Positions 1-7,968 of a stretch of DNA of 64,000 bases are shown here, in pieces. Positions within the stretch are counted from its first letter, which is position 1. Each line of letters starts with the position of its first letter. A program made the translations under genes and the position numbers. Origin of the DNA: Candidatus Latescibacterota bacterium (lineage in GTDB: Bacteria; Latescibacterota; UBA2968; UBA8231); NCBI GenBank assembly GCA_022827835.1, contig JAJEIO010000061.1, positions 1 through 64,000 of the forward strand, given 5' to 3'. Under the pieces are notes generated by a model. That model ran no database searches. It was not told the origin of the DNA and saw only the letters and a list, made by a program, of their open reading frames with translations.

Positions 1-177
1 AATGATAGGCTCGCCACAGGCCTGAAGGGGTTCACTCGCCGACCAAGTTCTTCCACGATCATTAGAGTAGCTAACGTTCAGTCCCGACCAAACCAGCATC
101 CAGCGCCCATCCTTTAATTCGACCATACCCCCGTGCGCTTGCGGGGCGCGGCCTGCAAACATCTCGGAATTTGCCAT
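1..177 (-). CDS. Partial sialidase/BNR-repeat protein (N-terminal 59 residues)
   Basis: Reading leftwards from an ATG at 177-175 the frame stays open to the window edge, giving 59 residues. It contains an Asp-box (SNDRGRTW, about residues 38-45), the signature turn of BNR/sialidase-type six-bladed beta-propellers, after a GRWMLVWSG strand. The AAGGAT motif upstream of the ATG is a plausible ribosome binding site. No signal peptide is visible, so the encoded part starts directly in the fold. Such proteins in this type of genome are usually exo-alpha-sialidase-like glycosidases, but the catalytic residues lie off the contig. It is divergent from the barrel-protein gene that follows. Confidence 0.6.
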   Translation of the reverse strand, partial: MANSEMFAGRAPQAHGGMVELKDGRWMLVWSGLNVSYSNDRGRTWSASEPLQACGEPII

Positions 178-208
178 TATGAGTATCCTTTCTCGAATGC
201 TAACTTAA

Positions 209-409
209 GAAGTTACGAGCCGAGCCACCTACCGCCAGATTAGCCTGAAGCCGACAAGATTTCTAAAAACGGTATTTTCCAATCGGATTCCCATAGTACT
301 CTCGTTAGCACTCGCTATTTCCATTCCAGCAGCATCGACCGCAGAAGAACCCCCTCCTCCAGGGTACAAAATCCACCGCTCTATCCCTCCACCGGGTGCC
401 AAAACCCAC
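209..409 (+). other. In-frame signal-peptide extension of the barrel gene, no standard start codon
   Basis: The frame of the following barrel gene stays open upstream of the first GTG (410) back to a TAA at 206-208. It encodes a basic start, then the hydrophobic run IPIVLSLALAISIP and an ASTA-EE cleavage-like site, i.e. a classical Sec signal peptide. There is no ATG, GTG or TTG in frame here. ATT (239) and CTG (245) are the only plausible unusual starts. An ATG at 179 lies in the same frame but is cut off by the TAA. Either a rare start codon is used or the sequence has an error or mutation. The export signal makes biological sense for an outer-membrane protein. Confidence 0.6.
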
Positions 410-2971
410 GTGGTGGTTCCAGGGGAAAGGTTCCGCGCCGGCGGGTTCAAACGCTGGCTCTACGGCCGCGATTACCGCGATCTCTGGGCTACTCCCATTG
501 AGGTTACAGTCCTCGACCTCGACCGCGTAGGCGGAGGCTTGACGCCGCTTCGCACCGGCGGAGCCGGGCAGTCCATCTCTCTTCACTTTACGGGACAAGA
601 TGGCCGCCGCTATACGGTTCGCTCCTTGGATAAAGATCCGATGAAAAGGAAATGGGACGAGCTCAAGAATACGGTCGTGGAAGACGTCCTGCAGGACATG
701 ATCAGTGCGCTGCTACCAACAGCGGGGCTCGTAGTCGATCCGCTGATGGAGGCCACCGGGATCCTCCATGCCAAGCATACGCTTGTAGTTATTCCGGATG
801 ATCCCCGACTGGGAGAGTATCGCGAGGAATTTGCCGGCCTTGTAGGCATGCTGCAGGAACACCCTTCCGAAGGGCCGGACGATACTCCTGGCTTTGCTGG
901 TTCCCGCAAGATCAGCGGCACGGAGAAGTTGTGGGAGCGCTTGGAGAAAACGCCGTGCAATCGCATTGATGACCGTGCCTACCTGAAGGCGAAGCTGATG
1001 GATTTCCTCATCGGGGACAAGGATCGCCATTACGGTCAGTGGCGCTGGGCGCGGTTCCCTGCTGGCGATTGTTATACTTGGGTTCCAATACCAGAGGATC
1101 GCGACCAAGCCTTTATCGACTTCGACGGGTTTGCTATGGCTGTGGCGCGCAGAGGGCTCCCTAGACAAATCGAGTTCCACGACGCGTATCCGAGTCTGGT
1201 AGGTTTATCGACCACGGGTTGGGAGATGGATCGCGAGTTCCTCGTTGAACTCGATAAAACGGCATGGGATTCGGTCGTAACGGCATTTCGCAGAGATCTG
1301 CCGGACCCGGTCATTGAGGATGCGGTACGGCAGCTTCCGCCGCCGTATTACAAGCTAGTAGGGAAGGCTCTTACACAGGCTCTCAAATCGAGGAGAGATG
1401 CATTACCTAAATTTGCCAGCCGATACTATGCGTTGATTACCCGCGAGGCCGAAATCCAAGCGACAGATCAGGACGAGTACGCCCACTGTGAACACCTGCC
1501 GAGCGGCGATCTCTTGGTCCGCATCGGTCTCACGGAAGGTTCGGATGAAGCAAAGAAGACGCCTTATTTCCAGCGGACGTTCCACCCCCAAGAAACCCGG
1601 GAAGTCCGCATCTACCTTCGCGGGGGAGACGACCGCGCGGAGATAGCAGGGGCCAAGGGACGAATTGCCGTCCGCATCGACGGCGGAGGTGGAGACGACA
1701 CGTTTACAAACTCATCCCAAGCTGGTGCCGCAGAGACCCGGTTTTACGACTCTCGTGGGGAAAATCGGTTTGCGAAAGGCACGGGAGCGAAAGTCAACGA
1801 GCGCCCCTACAAGCGTCCTCCCGCACCGATTCTCCGCGCGCGGTATGCACTGGACTGGGGCCAGCAGATGATGACTTTCCCGGTCCTTGTGGCCAATCCA
1901 GACCTAGGTGTGTTCGTAGGCGGTTTCGGCAGCCGACAGTATTTCGGCTATCGCAAAGACCCGTTCTCTTCGAGTCATTCCTTCAACGCCGGGCTGGCGG
2001 TCAATCGTCTCAAGCCATCTGTTTCCTATACCGGAACCTTCCGCCAACTGCTGCGCAATCTCGACGCGAGAATCCATCTCAAGTACTCCGGCATCCAGAT
2101 GATCCGGTTCAACGGGTTCGGAAACCAAACTGAGATCCCGCGTCCATCTTCTTTTTATGAAGTAGAACAAAATTACTTCGCTTTCGCCCCAGCCCTTGAA
2201 TTCCGAGTGGGTGAGCGTGAAGGGAATGTGCATGGTGGTGGTATGGGACCGTTGCGCTCGGCATTAACCATTGGCTTCGGGCCGATTATCAAGTATTCAG
2301 ACACGCCGCTGAGTGCCAATAAGGACAAATTTATCGGCCAGCACCCAGAGTACGACTACGGCACGGATTCCTTCGGCCAAGTAGGAGCACAGGGCGAAAT
2401 CGCCTACGACACGCGGGACAATCCGGGATATGCCACTCGGGGCGTTCTGGTCCGGGTGGCCGGAGCGGTCTATCCGGGCGTTTGGGATGTGACGTCGGCC
2501 TTTGGTAGCCTAGATGGAGAAGCACGCGGATATCTGACCGCTCCTATTCCGACCAACCCGACCCTTGCCTTAAGAGCGGGCGGCAAAAAAGTGTGGGGAA
2601 CCTTCCCCTTCCACGAGAGCGCCTTTCTGGGTGGCCCCGGCTTAACCGGCGGCGATGTATCCAACGGCAGTTTACGTGGCTTTCGGAAGAACCGGTTCGC
2701 AGGAGACACCGCACTATATGGCAATTCCGAACTGCGCTTGGTGCTGGCCAAGATTAAGCTTTTGGTGCCGGGTGAGTTGGGCTTGTTCGGGGCGGCCGAT
2801 GCTGGCCGGGTGATTTATGCCGCGGATTCAGATGATGTGGATACATGGCACACCGGAGTCGGAGGTGGATTGTGGCTGTCTTTTCTCCAGCGCCGACAGA
2901 CCTTGAGCGTGGCAGCCGTACAAGGCGATGACTTGACAGGAGTGTATCTGCGCGCTGGTCTCACGTTCTAG
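410..2971 (+). CDS. Kinase-like domain fused to BamA/TamA-type outer-membrane beta-barrel
   Basis: Large outer-membrane protein. The N-terminal third carries a degenerate kinase-like (HipA/Fam20-like) region: a GDKDRH motif at residues 202-207 resembles a catalytic loop and DRDQAF at 230-235, followed by DFDG, resembles a metal-binding loop. The ARLFDMLIGDWDRH-type motif is known from BamA-like surface antigens of Bacteroidetes. The C-terminal half (about residues 480-853) alternates short amphipathic strands and ends in a phenylalanine (RAGLTF), typical of Omp85-type 16-stranded barrels; GSLRGFRKNRFAGDTALYGN is the conserved loop-strand of the surface-antigen family. The start at GTG 410 omits the signal peptide encoded just upstream. 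Whether the kinase-like part is active is unknown. Confidence 0.75.
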   Translation: MVVPGERFRAGGFKRWLYGRDYRDLWATPIEVTVLDLDRVGGGLTPLRTGGAGQSISLHFTGQDGRRYTVRSLDKDPMKRKWDELKNTVVEDVLQDMISALLPTAGLVVDPLMEATGILHAKHTLVVIPDDPRLGEYREEFAGLVGMLQEHPSEGPDDTPGFAGSRKISGTEKLWERLEKTPCNRIDDRAYLKAKLMDFLIGDKDRHYGQWRWARFPAGDCYTWVPIPEDRDQAFIDFDGFAMAVARRGLPRQIEFHDAYPSLVGLSTTGWEMDREFLVELDKTAWDSVVTAFRRDLPDPVIEDAVRQLPPPYYKLVGKALTQALKSRRDALPKFASRYYALITREAEIQATDQDEYAHCEHLPSGDLLVRIGLTEGSDEAKKTPYFQRTFHPQETREVRIYLRGGDDRAEIAGAKGRIAVRIDGGGGDDTFTNSSQAGAAETRFYDSRGENRFAKGTGAKVNERPYKRPPAPILRARYALDWGQQMMTFPVLVANPDLGVFVGGFGSRQYFGYRKDPFSSSHSFNAGLAVNRLKPSVSYTGTFRQLLRNLDARIHLKYSGIQMIRFNGFGNQTEIPRPSSFYEVEQNYFAFAPALEFRVGEREGNVHGGGMGPLRSALTIGFGPIIKYSDTPLSANKDKFIGQHPEYDYGTDSFGQVGAQGEIAYDTRDNPGYATRGVLVRVAGAVYPGVWDVTSAFGSLDGEARGYLTAPIPTNPTLALRAGGKKVWGTFPFHESAFLGGPGLTGGDVSNGSLRGFRKNRFAGDTALYGNSELRLVLAKIKLLVPGELGLFGAADAGRVIYAADSDDVDTWHTGVGGGLWLSFLQRRQTLSVAAVQGDDLTGVYLRAGLTF

Positions 2972-2990
2972 CCAATAAAGGAGAATACCC

Positions 2991-3911
2991 ATGCTCAAAA
3001 ACATCATCATACGTCTCCTCATTTACTACGCTGCGTGGCTTTTAGCCCTCAGCGGGATTTTTCATCTTTTCCCCCAGATCCTCCAGTACGTCGCCCAAGA
3101 ACGCGAACGCATCTTCGTAGCAAAATCCGTGACAAGTGGAGCTGACGCCATTCCATTTCCACTTGGCAATATCGAACAGGGAGTTGGCCGGCTCGCCGAT
3201 CCGGCACACACCATTCCGGTCATGGTCGCCCTAGTGCTGGCCTTTGGGGTTACTCTTCCTATTACTTGGGTCTATCGCTGGACGCGGCCACGCAAGAAAT
3301 ACAGTCAATCCTTCGCACAAACGCTGCTCGTCGTGCCTATCTCCATTGCGCTGGTTGTTTTTCTTGTCAAGGGCAGTCTGGCCTTGGCGTTCAGCTTGGC
3401 GGGCATCGTAGGTGCCGTCCGTTTTCGCACCTCACTCGATGAGCCGATAGATGCTGTGTATATGTTTATGGCCATCGGCATCGGGCTGGCGTCTGGTACC
3501 CAGCTTACCACGGTGGCCTATCTCGCATCGTTGACTTTCGTCATCATAGCACTAGGCGTGTGGAAAAGCAATTTTGGCGCACAGCCGGCCGTGCTATCTG
3601 GATGGAGCATTGTTAGTCCTGAATCGGACCAAGCCTCTGAAAAAAAGGCCGTTGCCACTGAAAAGCCCTATAATGCCCAGATCGAAGTGCATACGACGAA
3701 AGTCGAGGAGGTTCAAAAAGCAACGGCTCCGATCCTGAAATCCAGTGCCAAACGGTGGCAGGTGGCAAATGTGATCAAGAATGCGGATGGAACGGCCGTC
3801 GTCGTGTTTGATGTTTGGTTGAAAAAATCCGTTGATCCATCCTCCTTAGTACGGGATATTGAAGCAAGCGGAAAAGGCCATATCAGCAGCGTAATCGTGA
3901 AGAAACAATAG
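2991..3911 (+). CDS. DUF4956 family membrane protein
   Basis: 306 residues with an N-terminal hydrophobic helix (about 10-30), a second near 75-95, and a cluster of closely spaced helices between about 110 and 200. The stretch YSQSFAQTLLVV, then VRFRTSLDEPIDAVYMFMA and IGLASGTQL match the conserved core of the DUF4956 family. The C-terminal ~90 residues form a soluble ferredoxin-like domain with alternating strands. The start ATG has AAAGGAG a few bases upstream. It follows the barrel gene by 19 bp and precedes another envelope protein, so the three probably form an operon. The function of DUF4956 is not established; a polyphosphate/VTC-associated or transporter-like role has been suggested for some members. 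Confidence 0.8.
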   Translation: MLKNIIIRLLIYYAAWLLALSGIFHLFPQILQYVAQERERIFVAKSVTSGADAIPFPLGNIEQGVGRLADPAHTIPVMVALVLAFGVTLPITWVYRWTRPRKKYSQSFAQTLLVVPISIALVVFLVKGSLALAFSLAGIVGAVRFRTSLDEPIDAVYMFMAIGIGLASGTQLTTVAYLASLTFVIIALGVWKSNFGAQPAVLSGWSIVSPESDQASEKKAVATEKPYNAQIEVHTTKVEEVQKATAPILKSSAKRWQVANVIKNADGTAVVVFDVWLKKSVDPSSLVRDIEASGKGHISSVIVKKQ

Positions 3912-3951
3912 GCGTCGGCAGAGATTGCGAAATATTTGAAAGGTGAGTGCA

Positions 3952-4839
3952 ATGACTGCTCAGACCCAGATCAAATGGGTCGCATGGGCGCTTTGGCTCT
4001 TGCTTCAAGTGGCCATGCCCTTGGGTGCCGAGGAGAAGGATACTCTGGCTGACTCGCTGATGTCCATTTCTCTCACCGACGGCACCCAACTCGAAGGCAT
4101 CATCATTCAGGAGACTGAAACCCACATCCTCGTCGAGACGCTGTTGGGCCTAGAAATAAAGGTGCCGAGAACGGCCATTGTTGCGATAAAAAAGCGCCAC
4201 GCTGGTGCTTTTTCCCGTCCCGACCCCAACTACACCCGCCTGATGTTCGCACCTACTGGCAGGCCATTGCGCCGAGGAGATCGCTATTTCTTCGATTACT
4301 ACGTATTCTTCCCCGGCATGGCCTACGGCTTCACCGACCGCTTTGGCGTGGCAGGGGGCCTGTCCGTTATTCCGGGGTTGGGATTGAGCGAGCAGATCCT
4401 GTCAGTGGCCCCCAAGTTCGGCCTCTACGACAGCGGCGATGTCGCTCTTTCCGCAGGCGTGCTCTATATGAATGTCGCCGACGAAGGGGCTGGAGGTATG
4501 GCCTTTGTGGTTGGGACAAAAGGTAGCCCCGACAAGAGCTTCACTTGTGGCATCGGCCTGGGCTACATCGCCGAGGAAGGCGAAGACGTGGATTTCGCCG
4601 AGCACCCAGTCCTTCTCCTTGGCGGCAATATCCGCCTCTCTGAGAGCATGGCCTTAGTCTCGGAAAACTGGCTCATTACCGGCGAAGATTTCGGGCTAGA
4701 CGAACAGCCGTTGGGCCTCGCCCTCCGCTTCTTTGGCCCTAGGATAGCTGTTGACGCCGGTGTCATTATCATCGGCGAAGTTCTCAAAGAGGGATTTCCC
4801 ATCCCTTGGCTCTCCTTCGTCTATAACTTCGACGACTAA
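3952..4839 (+). CDS. Exported envelope protein with Sm/SH3-like N-domain
   Basis: A signal peptide (WVAWALWLLLQVAMPLGA) is followed by a small all-beta segment of the pattern TDGTQLEGIIIQETETHILV, resembling the Sm/SH3-like fold seen at the start of many exported proteins of unknown function. The rest (about 110-295) is rich in glycine and aromatic beta strands and ends YNFDD, consistent with a small outer-membrane barrel or periplasmic beta protein. I place the start at ATG 3952 because GAAAGG (3938-3943) is 8 bases upstream; an in-frame GTG at 3943 overlaps that site. It lies 40 bp downstream of the DUF4956 gene, in the same direction. No specific function is recognised. Confidence 0.6.
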   Translation: MTAQTQIKWVAWALWLLLQVAMPLGAEEKDTLADSLMSISLTDGTQLEGIIIQETETHILVETLLGLEIKVPRTAIVAIKKRHAGAFSRPDPNYTRLMFAPTGRPLRRGDRYFFDYYVFFPGMAYGFTDRFGVAGGLSVIPGLGLSEQILSVAPKFGLYDSGDVALSAGVLYMNVADEGAGGMAFVVGTKGSPDKSFTCGIGLGYIAEEGEDVDFAEHPVLLLGGNIRLSESMALVSENWLITGEDFGLDEQPLGLALRFFGPRIAVDAGVIIIGEVLKEGFPIPWLSFVYNFDD

Positions 4840-4962
4840 ACTACAGTCAGACTAGCGACCATAGGCCAGATCGGCTACCACATCCGCAGCGGGGGTCACG
4901 ATCTCGCCGAGTGCGATTGGGAGCAATACTTGGACTTTGCCGACCGCCACTTGGGGAGATAG
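4840..4962 (+). pseudogene. C-terminal remnant of an alpha/beta-hydrolase (glucuronoyl/acetyl-xylan esterase-like)
   Basis: Directly after the stop of the preceding gene the same frame stays open for about 40 codons and ends at TAG 4960-4962. It has no start codon and no RBS. The readable part ([12 protein letters not shown], then [13 protein letters not shown]) looks like the extreme C-terminus of carbohydrate-esterase alpha/beta hydrolases, where GGHD supplies the catalytic histidine region. The rest of the gene is absent, so this is most likely a decayed scrap. Confidence 0.5.
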
Positions 4963-4974
4963 GAGGCATAGAGA

Positions 4975-5010
4975 AAAGCTGGCCGATTGAATGTACAACC
5001 GGCCAGCTTT
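4975..5010. terminator. Bidirectional intrinsic terminator between convergent genes
   Basis: A perfect 11-bp inverted repeat (AAAGCTGGCCG at 4975-4985 and its complement at 5000-5010) with a 14-nt loop. The stem begins with A residues and ends with T residues, so it can act in both directions. It sits between the end of the 3952-4839 gene and remnant on the plus strand and the end of the lipoprotein gene on the minus strand. Confidence 0.75.
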
Positions 5011-5061
5011 ACCCTCGCTTTCGCTATCTCGCCGAGTGGGCGAGTTGGCAACTATGAAATT

Positions 5062-6189
5062 TCACCCGCTGCCGCCTTCACGGCCAGCGTGGCTTTCACC
5101 ACCTTCTCCACCACCTGCACCGCTTCCGTGCTCACCGCCGCCTTCGCTGCCACCTGCACCGCTTCCGTGCTCACCGCCGCCCTCTCCGCCTTCGCCAGAG
5201 CCGACCTCCACATGAGGCGACCAGCCAGCAAAAGTCTGGCCAGCGGCAGGTAGGACGATGAGTAGCTTCTTACCCGGCGCGAGATTCGTTGGCGTAGTGG
5301 GTCCCAACTCCGCGGTGATCGCGCCGGACTGGTCCGTCAGATGTATTTCCACCCGCACCCGGGTCAACGTTTGGTTGGTCGTATTCTCCACTGTGCCGTA
5401 GAACGCATTCTGGCTGGGGCTATACGACATGATCAACCGTGCGCCGTTGCGCGTCTGGTCGTAGGACTGGTCGGGAGCCAGCTGCTGCCCGGCGTCGCCG
5501 CCTTCGCCACTTGAGGAGGTGGGAACGGGGCAGTTGCAGTCAAACACCTCTGGATGGATCTCCCAGGCGTCGAAATCTACTCCCGCCGCCTCCGGCTCGT
5601 CGTCGACCAACAGTTCAGTGGTCGCACTGGCACCCGGTGCTAAATCGCCGACTGGGGACGGCCCCAACTCGACGACCGTGCGCGTACCCTGCTTGAGGTT
5701 GAGTTCGATCTGGACGGAGCAGGCGGTCAGCGCCATAGTGTTCTCGACGGTACCCGAGAACGAGCGCCTGACCGGGTCATAGGACATGGCCACGCGCACG
5801 CCGTTGACGACGCCGTCAAACGACTCGTCGAGCGCGAGGATCGGACTCGATGGATCGCCTCCGCCGCCTTCGGGGCCTTCGGCATGGCCGCTGGTCTCAT
5901 TACCCTCGCCTCCGCCGCCTTCGCCACCACCTGCACCGCTCCCGTGCTCACCGCTGCCTTCGCCGTCACCACCTTGGTTGGCGACTAAACGGCCTGCTCC
6001 GCCTTCACTGCCTTCACTGCCTTCGTGGCCTTCACCGCCTGCGTTGCCCCTGTGTTCTCCGGCCGACTCAGACCTGCCGGATTCGGCGTTTTCGCCGGCG
6101 GACTTCATTGGATTATCAGCACAGCTAATTATGCCAATAAATGCGGGAATAAGCACCGCAACGATTGGTTTGCTCATGTTGAGTTTCAT
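5062..6189 (-). CDS. Gly/Glu-rich lipoprotein with two FxLYD-like beta domains
   Basis: 375 residues. The N-terminus MKLNMSKPIVAVLIPAFIGI precedes ISC, a lipobox-like cysteine, predicting a lipoprotein. A long Gly-Glu-His-Ser linker (about 30-115) leads to two homologous ~95-residue beta domains (about 120-215 and 235-330). Each has a GTVENT core and a LAPG turn, as in FxLYD-type adhesion or assembly modules. A second Gly-rich tail built on GGEHGSGAGG repeats closes the protein. The ATG at 6189 has GGAGG 7 bases upstream. A consensus sigma-54 promoter lies about 100 bp upstream, and the divergent operon encodes an NtrC-type activator, so this gene is the likely regulated target. It may bind the cell surface or a partner; no enzymatic motif is visible. 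Confidence 0.65.
   Translation of the reverse strand: MKLNMSKPIVAVLIPAFIGIISCADNPMKSAGENAESGRSESAGEHRGNAGGEGHEGSEGSEGGAGRLVANQGGDGEGSGEHGSGAGGGEGGGGEGNETSGHAEGPEGGGGDPSSPILALDESFDGVVNGVRVAMSYDPVRRSFSGTVENTMALTACSVQIELNLKQGTRTVVELGPSPVGDLAPGASATTELLVDDEPEAAGVDFDAWEIHPEVFDCNCPVPTSSSGEGGDAGQQLAPDQSYDQTRNGARLIMSYSPSQNAFYGTVENTTNQTLTRVRVEIHLTDQSGAITAELGPTTPTNLAPGKKLLIVLPAAGQTFAGWSPHVEVGSGEGGEGGGEHGSGAGGSEGGGEHGSGAGGGEGGESHAGREGGSG
5112..5189. repeat. 39-bp tandem repeat encoding the Gly-rich tail
   Basis: Two near-identical 39-bp units (5112-5150 and from 5151) inside the lipoprotein gene encode the EHGSGAGG-type repeats. A diverged third copy lies near 5928-5960, encoding the N-terminal linker. 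Length variation by slippage would change the linker by 13 residues per unit and keep the frame. Confidence 0.6.
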
Positions 6190-6284
6190 GATATTTCCTC
6201 CGAGTTAAGCGGGTAGTTCAGACTATGAACACCGCGTTGCTGCATTGTGCATTTTTTGCCATGGCATTGGACACCTTTCTGTTG

Positions 6285-6300
6285 AGCAATTTCCGTGCCA
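6285..6300 (-). promoter_or_regulatory. Sigma-54 (-24/-12) promoter of the lipoprotein gene
   Basis: Read on the minus strand, 6300 to 6285 is TGGCACGGAAATTGCT, which matches the consensus TGGCACG-N4-TTGCW at every defined position (GG at 6299-6298, GC at 6287-6286). Transcription would start near 6274, leaving an ~85-nt leader before the ATG at 6189. The adjacent divergent operon encodes a sigma-54-dependent activator. Confidence 0.8.
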
Positions 6301-6353
6301 ACGAAAAAGGCACTGAATCAAAGGGGTTTTGGGGCAGATCTTGGAATGGGACG

Positions 6354-6389
6354 CGGCAAATTTTTGTCGAGGACGGCAGAAATTTGCCG
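6354..6389. promoter_or_regulatory. Two palindromic enhancer-like sites (putative NtrC-type UAS)
   Basis: Two 16-bp imperfect palindromes start 20 bp apart: CGGCAAATTTTTGTCG (6354-6369) and CGGCAGAAATTTGCCG (6374-6389). Their outer halves form an exact 10-bp inverted repeat (CGGCAAATTT / AAATTTGCCG). They lie about 55-100 bp upstream of the sigma-54 promoter on the minus strand, the usual place for dimer sites of a sigma-54 activator, and also in front of the kinase/regulator operon, which could therefore be autoregulated. The remaining 6190-6498 intergenic sequence shows no convincing gene. Confidence 0.6.
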
Positions 6390-6498
6390 GGGAAGGGATT
6401 TTTCCGATAAATTCAGTGGAGGCTCAACACACGGCCCACGCTATGGACCAATTTTTTATCAGGTCGCTATTCATTGATTACTACGTGCGAAAAAGCGC

Positions 6499-7968
6499 AT
6501 GAAGATCCGACTCCAAACCAAGACAACCCTCACCATTGCGCTGCTCGTGGTCTTGGTTTTGACGGCTAGTAGTTATCTATTCTACGACACGGCAAAGCGC
6601 GCGCTCGACGCCGAGATGGGCGAACGGCTCGTGGCGGTCGCCAAGACCTCTGCAGCGCAACTCAACGGACTCAATGGGAGCTACTTGCGCGTGCTCCAGC
6701 CGGGCGACGAAGACACGCGGTTGTACCGGAGGCTGCAAAAGCAGCTACAGTCTATGCGCGATGCTTCCGAAGCGCGGGCGATGTACGTGCTTGACCTCGA
6801 ATACAAAAGCCTCGTTGATTCCCGCCTCGATGTGCCCATTGGCAGTCAATACCACTCACTGGGCGAAGACAGAATCCATATTGATCAGGCCAAGCGAGGG
6901 ATAGGGGCTGCCTCCGTCGCCTTTCACGGCAAAGACGATGCTTTTTACCGATCGGCTTATGCGCCCATTCGCGACGAACAGGGTGGTATTGTCGCCATCC
7001 TCGCCGTGGATGCGAGTGTGCTGTTCCTCGAAAGCCTTGCGAGGATGAGCCGCAACATGGTACTCATCGGCGTCGTTGGTACGGTTTTTGCAGTCGTTCT
7101 CAGCATCTTTCTAGCTCGGTCGATCGTCGTGCCGATTAAAAGACTCTCGCAAGCGACCCAACAGATTAAGGCCGGGGCGTTCGGGACTCAGGTTGAAACG
7201 CGCAGCAAAGACGAAGTCGGCGAACTAGCCACGACATTCAACGAGATGAGCACCGCGATTCAAGAGCGGGACCAGCAGGTGTCGCGCATGGCCGAGGAGC
7301 TTCGACAGCTATCGGCTGGGCTCGCCCATGAGGTTAGAAACCCGCTTAACGGGATGCGGATTTTTCTAGGCTTGCTCAAACGCCAAATCCCCGCCGACCC
7401 AAAGGCGGAGCAACTGATTGAGCAAGTAGATGGCGAAGTGCAGTCATTGAATCAGCTAGTCAGCGAGTTTCTCGACTTTGCGCGTCCGACGCCGTTACAG
7501 ACCGAGGCGGTGGACTTGGCAGATGTAGTAGCTTCAGTACTGGCGCTGCTCGATGCGGAGTTGCGTGCGTGCGCTATCGAGGTTCAAACGATAAACTTGG
7601 ATACCTTGCCCGCCATCGAAGCAGACGCCGACCAACTCAAGTGGGTGTTCACCAATCTGGTCAAGAATGCCGCGCAAGCAATCGACCAAGGCGGCACCAT
7701 CGCCATCGAAGGTTTTGTCGATGCGGATTCCGATACTATCCGCGTCGAGGTTCGGGATACCGGAGTGGGTATGTCCCCCGAGACGGCGGAACGCGCTTTT
7801 ATCCCGTTTTTTACCACGAAAGACCAGGGCACGGGGCTGGGGTTGGCCATCGTCAAACGGCTGGTCGAGCATCACCAAGGCACGATCGAATGCACGAGTA
7901 AGCAAGGCGGCGGTACGACGTTTGCCCTCAGACTGCCGACGACTATGGAACGAGAAAGACAGGCATGA
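6499..7968 (+). CDS. NtrB/ZraS-type membrane sensor histidine kinase
   Basis: 489 residues. TM1 spans about 10-29, a periplasmic sensor region about 30-185, and TM2 about 187-205; HAMP follows to about 258. The dimerisation/phosphoacceptor box LSAGLAHEVRNPLNG holds His277. The ATPase domain shows an N box (NLVKNAAQAI), G1 (DTGVGM), an F box (FIPFFTTK) and G2 (GTGLGLAIVKR). Its stop overlaps the next start by 4 bp, so kinase and regulator are translationally coupled. The periplasmic domain looks like a dCache/PAS-type fold (MYVLDLEYKSLVDSR, then YRSAYAPIRDEQGGIVAILAVD), so it probably senses an envelope or extracellular signal. The cognate partner is the following NtrC-type regulator. Confidence 0.92.
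   Translation: MKIRLQTKTTLTIALLVVLVLTASSYLFYDTAKRALDAEMGERLVAVAKTSAAQLNGLNGSYLRVLQPGDEDTRLYRRLQKQLQSMRDASEARAMYVLDLEYKSLVDSRLDVPIGSQYHSLGEDRIHIDQAKRGIGAASVAFHGKDDAFYRSAYAPIRDEQGGIVAILAVDASVLFLESLARMSRNMVLIGVVGTVFAVVLSIFLARSIVVPIKRLSQATQQIKAGAFGTQVETRSKDEVGELATTFNEMSTAIQERDQQVSRMAEELRQLSAGLAHEVRNPLNGMRIFLGLLKRQIPADPKAEQLIEQVDGEVQSLNQLVSEFLDFARPTPLQTEAVDLADVVASVLALLDAELRACAIEVQTINLDTLPAIEADADQLKWVFTNLVKNAAQAIDQGGTIAIEGFVDADSDTIRVEVRDTGVGMSPETAERAFIPFFTTKDQGTGLGLAIVKRLVEHHQGTIECTSKQGGGTTFALRLPTTMERERQA

Noticed and set aside
5439-6216. Plus-strand ORFs opposite the Gly-rich lipoprotein
   Set aside because: Proline/arginine-rich translations are complements of the GGEHGSG repeats.
6225-6477. Short ORFs at 6225-6410 and 6295-6477
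   Set aside because: They overlap the sigma-54 promoter and palindromes, have no RBS and no recognisable sequence.
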